6,500 bases of DNA from Candidatus Bathyarchaeota archaeon (GCA_030671165.1 DAOVAG010000043.1:1-6500), one strand, 5' to 3'. Positions 1 to 6,142 are shown, counted from the stretch's first letter. The notes: generated by a model from the letters alone, not told the origin. Translations and numbers: made by a program.

Positions 1-42
1 TTCCCAAAATAAAGAACTTTTTTAAAGAAACATTCAGTGTAA

Positions 43-64
43 TGATTAAATCTATTATTAATCA
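43..64 (-). repeat. Inverted repeat overlapping the stop codon of the NusA-like gene
   Basis: TGATTAA (43-49) and TTAATCA (58-64) are perfect 7-base inverted arms around an 8-base loop. The right arm includes the TGA stop (64-62) of the minus-strand gene. It could form a weak AU-rich stem at the mRNA 3' end. No clear U-tract follows directly, so it is not a confident terminator. The remaining bases 1-42 show no gene. Confidence 0.35.
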
Positions 65-589
65 GGAATAATATCTCTCTTCCTGCTCTTCAAAAGTTAT
101 TCTGAGAGTCATTCCACGAATTTTTTCTGCCAATTCTTTTAACACATCATTACTCATGAAAAGTCTTCTCTGACGTCCAGGAATCACTACTCTTGTTTCA
201 GTACTTCCATCCGGTATCCAGATTGTGTTAATTGCAAGAATTTTTGTGGGCATAAAGAGATCTTCAAGAAACATCCTAACATCTCCACTCTCCTCAAAAA
301 TTCTAATTCTCTTCCCAATGCTTTTGGAGATATCTCTTAAAATCTGACCTCTTAAAGCTAAAAGTCGTGAAGCATCTCCATTTCCAACAGCTAGTGCAAT
401 GATATTGTCTACATTATAGACATTATTTAAAACAATTTTTTGAATTGAAGAATATTTTTCTTCAAGCTTTATGAGTATTTTTGCTACTCTCATGTAAGTT
501 TCACTTATATCTCCCGTTCTAATCTTTTCTTGGCATTTTTGACATAAGATACCGCTTTTTACACAGAAGCTACAAAGTCGCATTCTCAT
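62..589 (-). CDS. NusA-like KH-domain protein with N-terminal zinc finger
   Basis: This 175-residue protein matches the archaeal family annotated as a NusA-like transcription elongation factor with an N-terminal Zn finger; the exact role in archaea is not settled. The Zn site is visible as CSFC (Cys6, Cys9) and CQKC (Cys16, Cys19). A helical linker follows (about 20-50). Two KH-like units come next: residues 52-100, with the RNA-binding turn around LRGQILRDIS, and 115-167, beginning ILAINTIWIPDGS. It probably binds RNA in the cytoplasm, near RNA polymerase or the ribosome. The start is ATG 589, since GGAGGAG lies 7 bases upstream; ATG 583 would sit 13 bases from it. The stop is TGA. The gene stands alone, 388 bases from pyrH. 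Its first codons are part of a repeat whose second copy lies 70 bases upstream. Family assignment is fairly sure, function less so. Confidence 0.88.
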   Translation of the reverse strand: MRMRLCSFCVKSGILCQKCQEKIRTGDISETYMRVAKILIKLEEKYSSIQKIVLNNVYNVDNIIALAVGNGDASRLLALRGQILRDISKSIGKRIRIFEESGDVRMFLEDLFMPTKILAINTIWIPDGSTETRVVIPGRQRRLFMSNDVLKELAEKIRGMTLRITFEEQEERYYS

Positions 590-590
590 T
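574..590 (-). repeat. 17-bp direct repeat, copy over the NusA-like gene start
   Basis: On the plus strand this reads AAAGTCGCATTCTCATT and matches 644-660 at 16 of 17 positions, including 14 bases without mismatch (574-587). On the coding strand it covers the ATG and the first codons of the gene (Met-Arg-Met-Arg-Leu). The copies are 70 bases apart in the same orientation. Confidence 0.7.
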
Positions 591-596
591 TGAATT

Positions 597-603
597 CTCC
601 TCC
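597..603 (-). promoter_or_regulatory. Strong Shine-Dalgarno site of the NusA-like gene
   Basis: The minus strand reads GGAGGAG, 7 bases before ATG 589. It is the best ribosome-binding site in the window. It fixes the start at 589 rather than the in-frame ATG at 583. Confidence 0.75.
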
Positions 604-643
604 AAAACTAAGTTTACAGATTACACTTTACCATCAGATAAGT

Positions 644-660
644 AAAGTCGCATTCTCCTT
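644..660 (-). repeat. 17-bp direct repeat, upstream copy
   Basis: This is the second copy (AAAGTCGCATTCTCCTT on the plus strand). On the coding strand it reads AAGGAGAATGCGACTTT, so it carries its own GGAG and ATG. The GGAG is only one base from that ATG (653-651), too close for normal initiation. The frame would give a 10-codon peptide ending at TAA 623-621. A TATA-like box directly upstream (669-660) would place the transcript start near 640, past this ATG, so translation of the mini-frame is doubtful. Confidence 0.6.
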
Positions 661-669
661 ATTTTTAAA
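659..669 (-). promoter_or_regulatory. Putative TATA box for the NusA-like gene
   Basis: The minus strand reads TTTAAAAATAA, preceded by a purine-rich GAAATC stretch that could act as a BRE. A start about 25 bases downstream (near 640) would give a leader of about 50 bases containing the GGAGGAG site. Judged by eye in AT-rich DNA. Confidence 0.4.
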
Positions 670-823
670 CAGATTTCACGAAACTCTCCCCACCACATAT
701 TGTTCTAATTAGCGATAGAATTTATCTTTTGGTCTCTCCATCATTGAATATTGAGTTACATTTACGTCCTATAGTTAGATTTTAATCTATTGTTCACATT
801 TACATTTCTAGTTTATAACAGAG

Positions 824-831
824 TATAAATA
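824..831 (+). promoter_or_regulatory. Orphan plus-strand TATA box
   Basis: TATAAATA is a near-ideal archaeal TATA element on the plus strand, followed by a T7 run (834-840). Initiation near 853-856 would produce an RNA running toward, and antisense to, the 3' end of pyrH. No plausible reading frame follows. It may drive a non-coding RNA or be chance in AT-rich sequence. Confidence 0.3.
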
Positions 832-907
832 GGTTTTTTTATCTGAATCATTTCCCGTTATTAATACTGAATTATATACAAATGCATAGAGATTAAACCA
901 AATTATT

Positions 908-955
908 CTTTAGAGCCTGTCGAAATGTTAAGTAAGTATTACTTCCTAAAGCTCT
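908..955. repeat. Two overlapping, mutually exclusive inverted repeats downstream of pyrH
   Basis: CTTTAG (908-913) can pair with CTAAAG (946-951), and AGAGC (912-916) with GCTCT (951-955). The two pairings share bases, so they exclude each other. Between them AAGTA (930-934) pairs with TACTT (940-944). The element lies 23 bases past the pyrH stop and could shape the 3' end of that mRNA, but no U-run follows on the minus strand. Confidence 0.35.
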
Positions 956-961
956 TGAACT

Positions 962-984
962 TAATTGGTTGAAATCATCAATTA
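962..984 (-). repeat. Inverted repeat overlapping the pyrH stop codon
   Basis: TAATTG (962-967) and CAATTA (979-984) are perfect 6-base arms around an 11-base loop. The right arm overlaps the TGA stop (980-978). It parallels the inverted repeat over the stop of the NusA-like gene. Stability would be low. Confidence 0.3.
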
Positions 985-1658
985 GGTTTTATGAGAGTTC
1001 CAAGTGCGTCTCCTTTAATAACTCGAAGAATATTTTCCGGTTTTCTACCATCAATTATCCAAGATGGTATTTTTGATCGTTCAACAATTTTTATTGCGAC
1101 TGGATCAAAGAGTTGATAACTCCCCGCTGAAAGCTTACCAGCTAAAACTAGTTTTAACAATTTATTTGTAGATACTATGTTGAGCTTCTTAGCCATTGTA
1201 CTTTTCTGTGGATCTTCCGTATAGACTCCATCAACATCTGTAGCATTGATAAACAAATCAGCTCCAATTGCTTCAGCTGATAGGATCCCCACAGCATTTG
1301 TTGATTGACCTGGTAGCAGACCACCCAGAACAACTATCTTCCCTATCTCAAAAGCCTTTTTTAAATCCATAATATTCTTTGGCGGTTCAGGATATGCATC
1401 ACTTCCAAGCGATGTAATGAGGAGTAAAGCATTTAACCTTGAAACTTCTATTCCGAGAAGATCACATACAAGTTCAGAGCCACCAAGCTCTCGAGCAACT
1501 GTAATATATTTTCTTGCTTCTTCTCCACCACCACTAATAATGACTACTTTGTGGCCCTCTCCACTAAGTTTTCTAAACAATTTCGTGTATTCTAAAATTA
1601 TTTTTGATCCTAATTTTGAAGGGAAAATATGTCCCCCGATCTTTATAACTATCTTCAA
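978..1658 (-). CDS. pyrH: Uridylate kinase (UMP kinase), archaeal type
   Basis: It phosphorylates UMP to UDP with ATP in the cytoplasm, the step after de novo UMP synthesis. It belongs to the amino-acid kinase fold, as do other prokaryotic PyrH proteins. In a 226-residue numbering one sees the N-terminal KIGG (6-9), the phosphate-binding SGGG (42-45), GGLLPG (112-117) leading into the acceptor-site segment, DVDGVYTEDP (141-150) near the nucleotide site, AGSYQLFDP (178-186), and GDALGT (216-221) at the end. Length fits the archaeal enzyme (about 225). The frame opens with TTG at 1667, 1664 and 1658. I choose 1658 because it gives Met-Lys-Ile-Val directly before the first beta strand, as in relatives, with a weak GAG 9 bases upstream. 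The stop is TGA. It is divergent from the small membrane protein gene. Assignment is firm, the start less so. Confidence 0.93.
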   Translation of the reverse strand: MKIVIKIGGHIFPSKLGSKIILEYTKLFRKLSGEGHKVVIISGGGEEARKYITVARELGGSELVCDLLGIEVSRLNALLLITSLGSDAYPEPPKNIMDLKKAFEIGKIVVLGGLLPGQSTNAVGILSAEAIGADLFINATDVDGVYTEDPQKSTMAKKLNIVSTNKLLKLVLAGKLSAGSYQLFDPVAIKIVERSKIPSWIIDGRKPENILRVIKGDALGTLIKPN

Positions 1659-1684
1659 AGTCAACAACTCAATATTTATAATTC

Positions 1685-1694
1685 TTATAATTTA
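1685..1694 (-). promoter_or_regulatory. Putative TATA box for pyrH
   Basis: The minus strand reads TAAATTATAA. Initiation about 26 bases on would fall near 1661, giving a nearly leaderless mRNA beginning at TTG 1658. A second TATA-like stretch (1680-1673) is too close to the gene to serve this start. Confidence 0.33.
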
Positions 1695-1746
1695 ACTGTT
1701 AAAAAAATATATTTCCCTTCTGAATTTAAGCTTATTTTAAGGATTG

Positions 1747-1756
1747 CATAAAAAAG
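1747..1756 (+). promoter_or_regulatory. Possible TATA box for the small membrane protein gene
   Basis: CATAAAAAAG lies at about the right distance for a start near 1778, which would leave GGAG (1788-1791) in a short leader. The match to the archaeal TATA consensus is moderate. Confidence 0.28.
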
Positions 1757-1787
1757 CATTTAATTGTGAAGAAATAAATATAATTTC

Positions 1788-1791
1788 GGAG
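1788..1791 (+). promoter_or_regulatory. Shine-Dalgarno site deciding the TTG start at 1802
   Basis: GGAG lies exactly 10 bases before TTG 1802. The same GGAG-10-TTG layout occurs at the release factor gene. This supports translation of the small frame. Confidence 0.5.
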
Positions 1792-1801
1792 AAATTAGGG
1801 A

Positions 1802-2035
1802 TTGTCTAATAGAAAAGTTCAAGTATCTATTGTGGTAGGCCTGTTTCTATTTCTCATGGGAATGATCTGTCAATCTTATTACTTCTTCTCTCGAGATAAT
1901 TGGACCTGGATTTATCCATATATCGATTTTGTCATACCGTTAATTACTTTTGGATTTATCTTAATTATAACAGGTATTACGCTCTCAAACGTTAAATATA
2001 TCCCTATTAATCCTGAACATGAAAAAAAACGTTAA
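1802..2035 (+). CDS. Small two-helix membrane protein, unknown function
   Basis: I do not recognise this 77-residue protein. It has two clear hydrophobic segments, about residues 7-29 (VSIVVGLFLFLMGMICQSYY) and 40-61 (IDFVIPLITFGFILIITGIT). A short polar, aromatic loop (RDNWTW, 31-36) separates them. Positive residues at the N-terminus (NRK) and C-terminus (EKKR) suggest both ends face the cytoplasm with the loop outside. There is no cleavable signal sequence or catalytic motif. The start is TTG 1802, backed by GGAG 10 bases upstream; internal ATGs would cut into the first helix. It ends with an A8 run (2022-2029) just before TAA, so a length error there would change only the last few residues. 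It is divergent from pyrH and upstream of aRF1, but a hairpin and T-run suggest a separate transcript. Coding status is likely, from the helix pattern and ribosome-binding site. Confidence 0.62.
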   Translation: MSNRKVQVSIVVGLFLFLMGMICQSYYFFSRDNWTWIYPYIDFVIPLITFGFILIITGITLSNVKYIPINPEHEKKR

Positions 2036-2100
2036 ACTCATAGAATGATTCTAAGAGTTACAGTTTCACTATCCAAATAAATAAATCATCTCGTTTTTTT
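2035..2100 (+). terminator. Hairpin and T7 run after the small membrane protein gene
   Basis: AACTC (2035-2039) pairs with GAGTT (2055-2059), and TAGA (2041-2044) with TCTA (2050-2053), separated by one A-A mismatch, with loop ATGAT. A T7 run follows at 2094-2100. Archaeal polymerase terminates at T-runs, so the T7 is the likelier stop site. The hairpin may protect the 3' end. Confidence 0.45.
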
Positions 2101-2201
2101 GTAATTATTCTAAAGATATCTGATAAAAATTAATTTTTAAAGAAATTAAGGGATCAATTAAAGAGTTTAATCATTAGAACTGAATTATATGTTAGGCGAA
2201 G

Positions 2202-2231
2202 TAATAAGAATATGTTAAACATTGCTTATTA
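2202..2231. repeat. Two-part hairpin in the intergenic region before aRF1
   Basis: TAATAAG (2202-2208) pairs with CTTATTA (2225-2231). Inside it ATGT (2212-2215) pairs with ACAT (2219-2222) around a TAA loop. It lies upstream of the proposed aRF1 TATA box, so it would not be in that mRNA. Role unknown. The rest of 2101-2280 is AT-rich with only tiny frames lacking ribosome-binding sites. Confidence 0.3.
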
Positions 2232-2283
2232 TCAACAAATTAATCCGATTTCACCACTAATATTGAGATAATTTTCACTTGTT

Positions 2284-2290
2284 TTTATAA
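2284..2290 (+). promoter_or_regulatory. Putative TATA box for aRF1
   Basis: TTTATAA is a good archaeal TATA match. Initiation about 25 bases downstream (near 2312) gives a leader of about 36 bases to TTG 2348 that contains GGAG. If translation instead began at GTG 2312, the mRNA would be leaderless. Confidence 0.5.
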
Positions 2291-2333
2291 GCCACTTCTT
2301 ACTTATGATGTGTGAATCCTCTCTTATTGAATT

Positions 2334-2337
2334 GGAG
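2334..2337 (+). promoter_or_regulatory. Shine-Dalgarno site deciding the aRF1 start
   Basis: GGAG sits 10 bases before TTG 2348 and only 1 base before ATG 2339. Spacing therefore favours the TTG. Confidence 0.5.
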
Positions 2338-2347
2338 TATGATCTAT

Positions 2348-3601
2348 TTGGCTGAAAAGAAAAGTTCTCTTTTAAGATTCCGTCTGGAAAGAACTCTAAA
2401 GATTCTAGCTTCTAAAGAAGGACAGCATACCGAACTTATCAGCCTTTACATTCCACCAGATAAGCAAATAAGTGATGTGACTAATACCTTACGAGAAGAA
2501 CATAGTACAGCTTCAAACATAAAATCTAAATCTACTCGAAAGAACGTTATGGAAGCTATAGTTAAAGTTATCCAACGCTTAAAATTATTTAAAAGACCAC
2601 CACTAAACGGCTTAGTTCTATTTTGTGGAGCTATCCCCCAAAATGGTGTTGGTAGTGAGAAGCTAGAAATCTATGTGATAGAACCTCCTGAACCAATAAA
2701 TTTGTATTATTATCGTTGTGACCAAAACTTTCACCTAAAACCTCTTAGAGACATTTTAACGGAAAAAGAAACATATGGCATATTTCTTATTGATGGAAAT
2801 AGTACGACTATTGCTACACTTAAAGGACGTACGTTAAACATTGTTAAAGAGTATAATTCAGGTTTATCAGGGAAACATAGGCGAGGAGGTCAATCACAAA
2901 GACGTTTTGAAAGATTACGGGAGACACAGGTAAATGATTATTACAAACGTGTTGGTAACCATGCAAATAAAATATTTCTAGAGATTCAGGGTTTAAAAGG
3001 CATAATCCTCGGTGGACCTGGGCCAACGAAACAAGATTTTGAGAGTGGTGAGTATTTACATTACACTTTAAAAAAGAAAATTCTTTCAATTGTCGATACA
3101 GCATACACTGGAGAGGGTGGGATTGAAGAAGTTGTGGAGAAATCTGCAGATATCTTGAGAGAAGTCCGTTATGCTGAGGAGAAGCGACTTATTCAGAGTT
3201 TTCTTTACGAACTGGGTCATGATACCGGACTTGTTACATATGGTGAAAAGGAAGTTCTGAAAGCCCTAAACAAAAGTAATGTTAGGACAGTTCTTATCTC
3301 TAATAGTTTTGATTGGAAACGCGTTACATTAGAATGTTCCATTTGCAACCACCTTTGGCGTAACACACTTAAGAATAAAAGAATGCAAAGAGATGATAAG
3401 ATATTTGAGAAAAGATCCTGCCCTCAATGTTCTTCTATTAACCCGAACGTAAAGGAGATTCAAGACATCTTTGAAGAAATTGTAGAACTCGCTGATCATG
3501 TGAATGCAGAAGTTGAAGTTATCTCCAATGAAACCGAAGAAGGGGTCGAACTTGAGAGTTTCGGTGGGATAGCTGCAATATTGAGATATAAAATGCTATA
3601 G
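2348..3601 (+). CDS. prf1: Peptide chain release factor aRF1 (class I, archaeal/eukaryotic type)
   Basis: aRF1 recognises stop codons in the ribosomal A site and triggers release of the finished protein; related eRF1/aRF1 proteins read all three stops. In a 417-residue numbering, the N domain has the stop-recognition motifs NIKS (57-60) and YRCDQNF (122-128, the YxCxxxF motif). The M domain has the catalytic GGQ (180-182) in a basic stretch (KHRRGGQSQRR). The C domain has TGEGGIEE (254-261), two Cys pairs (330/333 and 358/361) that look like a Zn site, and the terminal GGIAAILRY (406-414). Length matches archaeal relatives. The frame is open from GTG 2312 (429 residues), but TTG 2348 gives Ala-Glu-Lys-Lys-Ser-Ser-Leu-Leu-Arg-Phe, the usual family N-terminus, with GGAG 10 bases upstream. 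The stop is TAG. It converges on valS with a 23-base gap. Confidence 0.96.
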   Translation: MAEKKSSLLRFRLERTLKILASKEGQHTELISLYIPPDKQISDVTNTLREEHSTASNIKSKSTRKNVMEAIVKVIQRLKLFKRPPLNGLVLFCGAIPQNGVGSEKLEIYVIEPPEPINLYYYRCDQNFHLKPLRDILTEKETYGIFLIDGNSTTIATLKGRTLNIVKEYNSGLSGKHRRGGQSQRRFERLRETQVNDYYKRVGNHANKIFLEIQGLKGIILGGPGPTKQDFESGEYLHYTLKKKILSIVDTAYTGEGGIEEVVEKSADILREVRYAEEKRLIQSFLYELGHDTGLVTYGEKEVLKALNKSNVRTVLISNSFDWKRVTLECSICNHLWRNTLKNKRMQRDDKIFEKRSCPQCSSINPNVKEIQDIFEEIVELADHVNAEVEVISNETEEGVELESFGGIAAILRYKML

Positions 3602-3613
3602 GACACAATGCGC

Positions 3614-3629
3614 TTTATTTTGTATTATT
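3614..3629 (+). terminator. Possible T-rich terminator of aRF1 in the convergent gap
   Basis: TTTATTTTGTATTATT begins 13 bases past the aRF1 TAG and runs over the valS stop. T-rich stretches like this stop archaeal RNA polymerase. No hairpin is seen. The two convergent transcripts must end within or beyond each other's 3' ends. Confidence 0.35.
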
Positions 3630-6078
3630 CCAATTTTACTTTAAAAGTATCCTCTTCATTATACGAAATCTCCTCAATATGGAGAATACGCTTGATTTCT
3701 CCTTCCCCTTCTTGTAAAGTTTGGATGATTGATTTCTGAGTATTTATAACGATCTTTTTTACAGATTTACTCAGAGGTATACCTGCATTAGATTTCTCAC
3801 TTCTTATCTTTGCAATAGCATTCATAATAATGTCTCCTTTTTCTTCACATTCCCTATCTCGTTGTAACCTTGCACTATCAGGCCATTCATCTCCATGAAT
3901 AGAGAGAACTTCACTTTTGAACAAAATATGATTTATCTCTTCTGTGATATGTGGACATATAGGTGCAAGAAGGTGTGTACATTCCAACAATATTTTGTGA
4001 AGGGTATAGATCGCGGCTGTGTAATTCTCATCACTCAATTTAGTATAAAGCCTATATTTAACTGCTTCAAGGTATTGATCACAGAATATATGCCAGAAAA
4101 ATTCCTGAATCTTGTCGAGAGCTATATGAAATTGATGCGTATCCATCGCCTTTGTCACAATATCTATTACATCGATAAGTTTTGCAATTATCCATCGGTC
4201 TAGTGTTGTCAGTTGCTTTGAATCTTTAGGGCAAGTTTCATAGTCCTTGATAAAGCGAAATGCAAACCTAGAAGCTGACCAATATTTTTGGAGAAACGCT
4301 TTATTATGTTTTACTGCTTCCCATTTAAAGGGGAAATCTGATCCAATGGTTAACGAGAGTAAAGCTTGTCTTAGTGAATCAGCCCCCATATCATCCAGAT
4401 GCTCCTCTGGATTGATCACATTTCCCTTAGACTTTGACATATTCGTACCGTCTGGACCTAAGATCATTCCATGGATAAGAGCTTCATTGAAGGGGCGCTT
4501 TTTCGCTAGCATTAGACAACGTAGAGTAGTATAGTATAACCAAGTTCGGATTATATCGATACCTTGTATCCTAATATTTGTTGGATATGCTTTGTTAAAG
4601 TAGTCATCATTGTTGAAATATCCAGAGATTATTAGTGGAGTTATGCTCGAGTCTACCCAACAATCACATACATCCGATGAAGGATAAATCTTATTTGAGG
4701 CACATTTTGGACACTTATCAATTGGAGGTTTTTCTTTCTCTGGTTCTATGGGAAGTTCATCTTCTAAAGCTGGAATTATTTCATTACATTCATCGCAATA
4801 CCAAAAGGGAATCGGTGTTCCATACACCCTTTGTCGAGATATTATCCAATCCCACTCAATACTATTCACCCAATTAAGAAGCCTTTGAAACATGTGTTCT
4901 GGAAACCATGCCATTTCATCACAGGCTTTTATTACCTCTTCTTTGAAGGGTTTACTCTTTATGAAAAATTGGGTTTTAACTAGAAACTCTACAGGAGCCA
5001 TACAATCAGATCTTTCGATATGAGAAAGAACCTTGTGATCAATCTCCTCTTTTTTGGATAATAATCCCGCATTTTTTAAATCTGAGATTATTTTTCCTCT
5101 TGCTTCTGAGATCTTAAGGTTAGAATATTTACCAGAGTTTACAATTCTTCCGTGTTCATCAACAACTTTTAAAATATCTAAACTGTATTTCTGTTGCCAT
5201 CGGATATCTTGATCATCACCAAAAGTACAAATCATGACAACCCCTGTCCCAAAATCCATATTAACCTGCTGATCGGAAAGTATCGGCACATTTCTCGAAA
5301 ATAAAGGTATCTCAACCTCTTCACCCACTAGACTCCTATATCTCTCATCTTCTGGGTGAACGACTAATGCTTGGCAAGCAGAAATTAGCTCTGGCCGTGT
5401 TGTCACAATTTCAACATAGGCCTTCTTATGGAGAAACTTGATAAAAAACAGAAACCCCTTTTTTTCGATATAACCCAATTCCGCTCGAGATAAAGCAGTC
5501 TCACAATTTGGACACCAATGAATTGGAAACGCTTCTCGATATATTAACCCATTCTTAAAGATTCTAAGTAGACTCAGTTGAACATTTCGCCAATAGTCTT
5601 TATCCATTGTTCTATACTCAAATTGTTCCCAATCAGGTCTATAACCCAACTTAAACATGGTCTTCTTCATCTTTGTTATCATTTGTAACGTCCATTCAAT
5701 GCACTTCTGCTTGAATAATTTCTCGTTCTTTCGCGAAATATTCCATTTATTTTGTACTTTAAGTTCTGTTGGTAATCCTTGGCAATCCCATCCTTGTGGT
5801 AGAAGAACATTGTAACCTCTCATTCTCTTATATCGAGCGATTGTATCTGCAATACTAATCCAATAGGCTTGACCGAGATGTAATTCACCTGAAGTGAAAG
5901 GGGGTGGTGTATCAATAACATATACTGGGTGTTCAGTATCCTGTTTATTAAACTTGAAAGCAAATTTGTAAACATCAGGTTTTTGCCAATAACGCTGCCA
6001 TTTTTCCTCTATTTCTTTAGCATTGTATCTCTTTTGAAATCCTTTTCCGTTTTTTAAATTCTTAGACAGAACATTCAC
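3625..6078 (-). CDS. valS: Valyl-tRNA synthetase, archaeal type
   Basis: This cytoplasmic class I synthetase joins valine to tRNA-Val using ATP and hydrolyses mischarged products in its CP1 editing domain. In the 817 residues one sees the first half of the Rossmann fold with PPPFTSGELHLGQ (58-70; HLGQ in the HIGH position) and GWDCQGLPTE (96-105). WCPNC (188-192) follows. The CP1 editing domain is at about 210-375 (TTRPEL 226-231; FGTGVVMICTFGD 276-288). ISRQR (413-417) comes next, then a Zn-ribbon-like insert with CDEC (428-431) and CPKC (456-459), NMSKSKGN (546-553, the KMSKS loop), and an anticodon-binding helical domain (about 620-720). Sequence details fit ValRS rather than IleRS or LeuRS. 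It ends without the C-terminal coiled coil of bacterial ValRS. The start is GTG 6078: an in-frame TGA lies two codons upstream and no ATG, GTG or TTG follows before the conserved RYNAKEIEEKW. The stop is TAA. Confidence 0.96.
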   Translation of the reverse strand: MNVLSKNLKNGKGFQKRYNAKEIEEKWQRYWQKPDVYKFAFKFNKQDTEHPVYVIDTPPPFTSGELHLGQAYWISIADTIARYKRMRGYNVLLPQGWDCQGLPTELKVQNKWNISRKNEKLFKQKCIEWTLQMITKMKKTMFKLGYRPDWEQFEYRTMDKDYWRNVQLSLLRIFKNGLIYREAFPIHWCPNCETALSRAELGYIEKKGFLFFIKFLHKKAYVEIVTTRPELISACQALVVHPEDERYRSLVGEEVEIPLFSRNVPILSDQQVNMDFGTGVVMICTFGDDQDIRWQQKYSLDILKVVDEHGRIVNSGKYSNLKISEARGKIISDLKNAGLLSKKEEIDHKVLSHIERSDCMAPVEFLVKTQFFIKSKPFKEEVIKACDEMAWFPEHMFQRLLNWVNSIEWDWIISRQRVYGTPIPFWYCDECNEIIPALEDELPIEPEKEKPPIDKCPKCASNKIYPSSDVCDCWVDSSITPLIISGYFNNDDYFNKAYPTNIRIQGIDIIRTWLYYTTLRCLMLAKKRPFNEALIHGMILGPDGTNMSKSKGNVINPEEHLDDMGADSLRQALLSLTIGSDFPFKWEAVKHNKAFLQKYWSASRFAFRFIKDYETCPKDSKQLTTLDRWIIAKLIDVIDIVTKAMDTHQFHIALDKIQEFFWHIFCDQYLEAVKYRLYTKLSDENYTAAIYTLHKILLECTHLLAPICPHITEEINHILFKSEVLSIHGDEWPDSARLQRDRECEEKGDIIMNAIAKIRSEKSNAGIPLSKSVKKIVINTQKSIIQTLQEGEGEIKRILHIEEISYNEEDTFKVKLE

Positions 6079-6142
6079 CCTTCATAATTAATTGTGAAAA
6101 TAGACTTACATTCCCAAATTTAACATTAAAGCTTCTTTCTGA

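Larger units (their letters stand above)
590..977. other. 388-base intergenic region between the NusA-like gene and pyrH
   Basis: I find no convincing gene or RNA here. From left to right it holds the Shine-Dalgarno site and leader of the NusA-like gene, the upstream 17-bp repeat, a TATA-like box (659-669), a palindrome TAGATT-TT-AATCTA (776-789), a plus-strand TATA box with no gene after it (824-831), and overlapping weak hairpins (908-955). A 15-codon plus-strand frame at 925-972 has no ribosome-binding site and is not called. No tRNA T-arm or D-arm pattern was seen. Confidence 0.6.

Noticed and set aside
621..653. 10-codon upstream frame before the NusA-like gene
   Set aside because: Its GGAG is only one base from the ATG and the likely transcript start lies downstream of that ATG. 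It is reported only as part of the repeat.
912..930. GAGCCTGTCGAAATG resembles an insertion-sequence end
   Set aside because: No matching inverted partner end, target-site duplication or transposase fragment is present in the window.
921..980. Possible tRNA from GGTTGAAATC at 967-976, which resembles a T-loop
   Set aside because: The flanking bases do not form a T-stem, and no D-arm, anticodon arm or acceptor pairing fits at tRNA distances.
1417..1695. 92-codon plus-strand frame opposite pyrH
   Set aside because: It lies antisense within a well-conserved kinase gene, has low-complexity Ser/Pro-rich content and no family resemblance.
2212..2271. 19-codon plus-strand frame upstream of aRF1
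   Set aside because: No Shine-Dalgarno site, it overlaps a hairpin, and its length is within chance expectation.
2312..2347. Extended aRF1 N-terminus from GTG 2312
   Set aside because: The extra 12 residues do not resemble the family N-terminus, and GGAG spacing favours TTG 2348. It remains possible as a leaderless start.
2844..3104. 86-codon minus-strand frame opposite aRF1
   Set aside because: It is the shadow of the conserved GGQ region of aRF1 on the other strand, with no ribosome-binding evidence or domain.
3895..4877. Three plus-strand frames of 80-102 codons opposite valS
   Set aside because: They sit antisense inside conserved ValRS motifs, including the KMSKS region and the Zn insert, and look like chance open frames.
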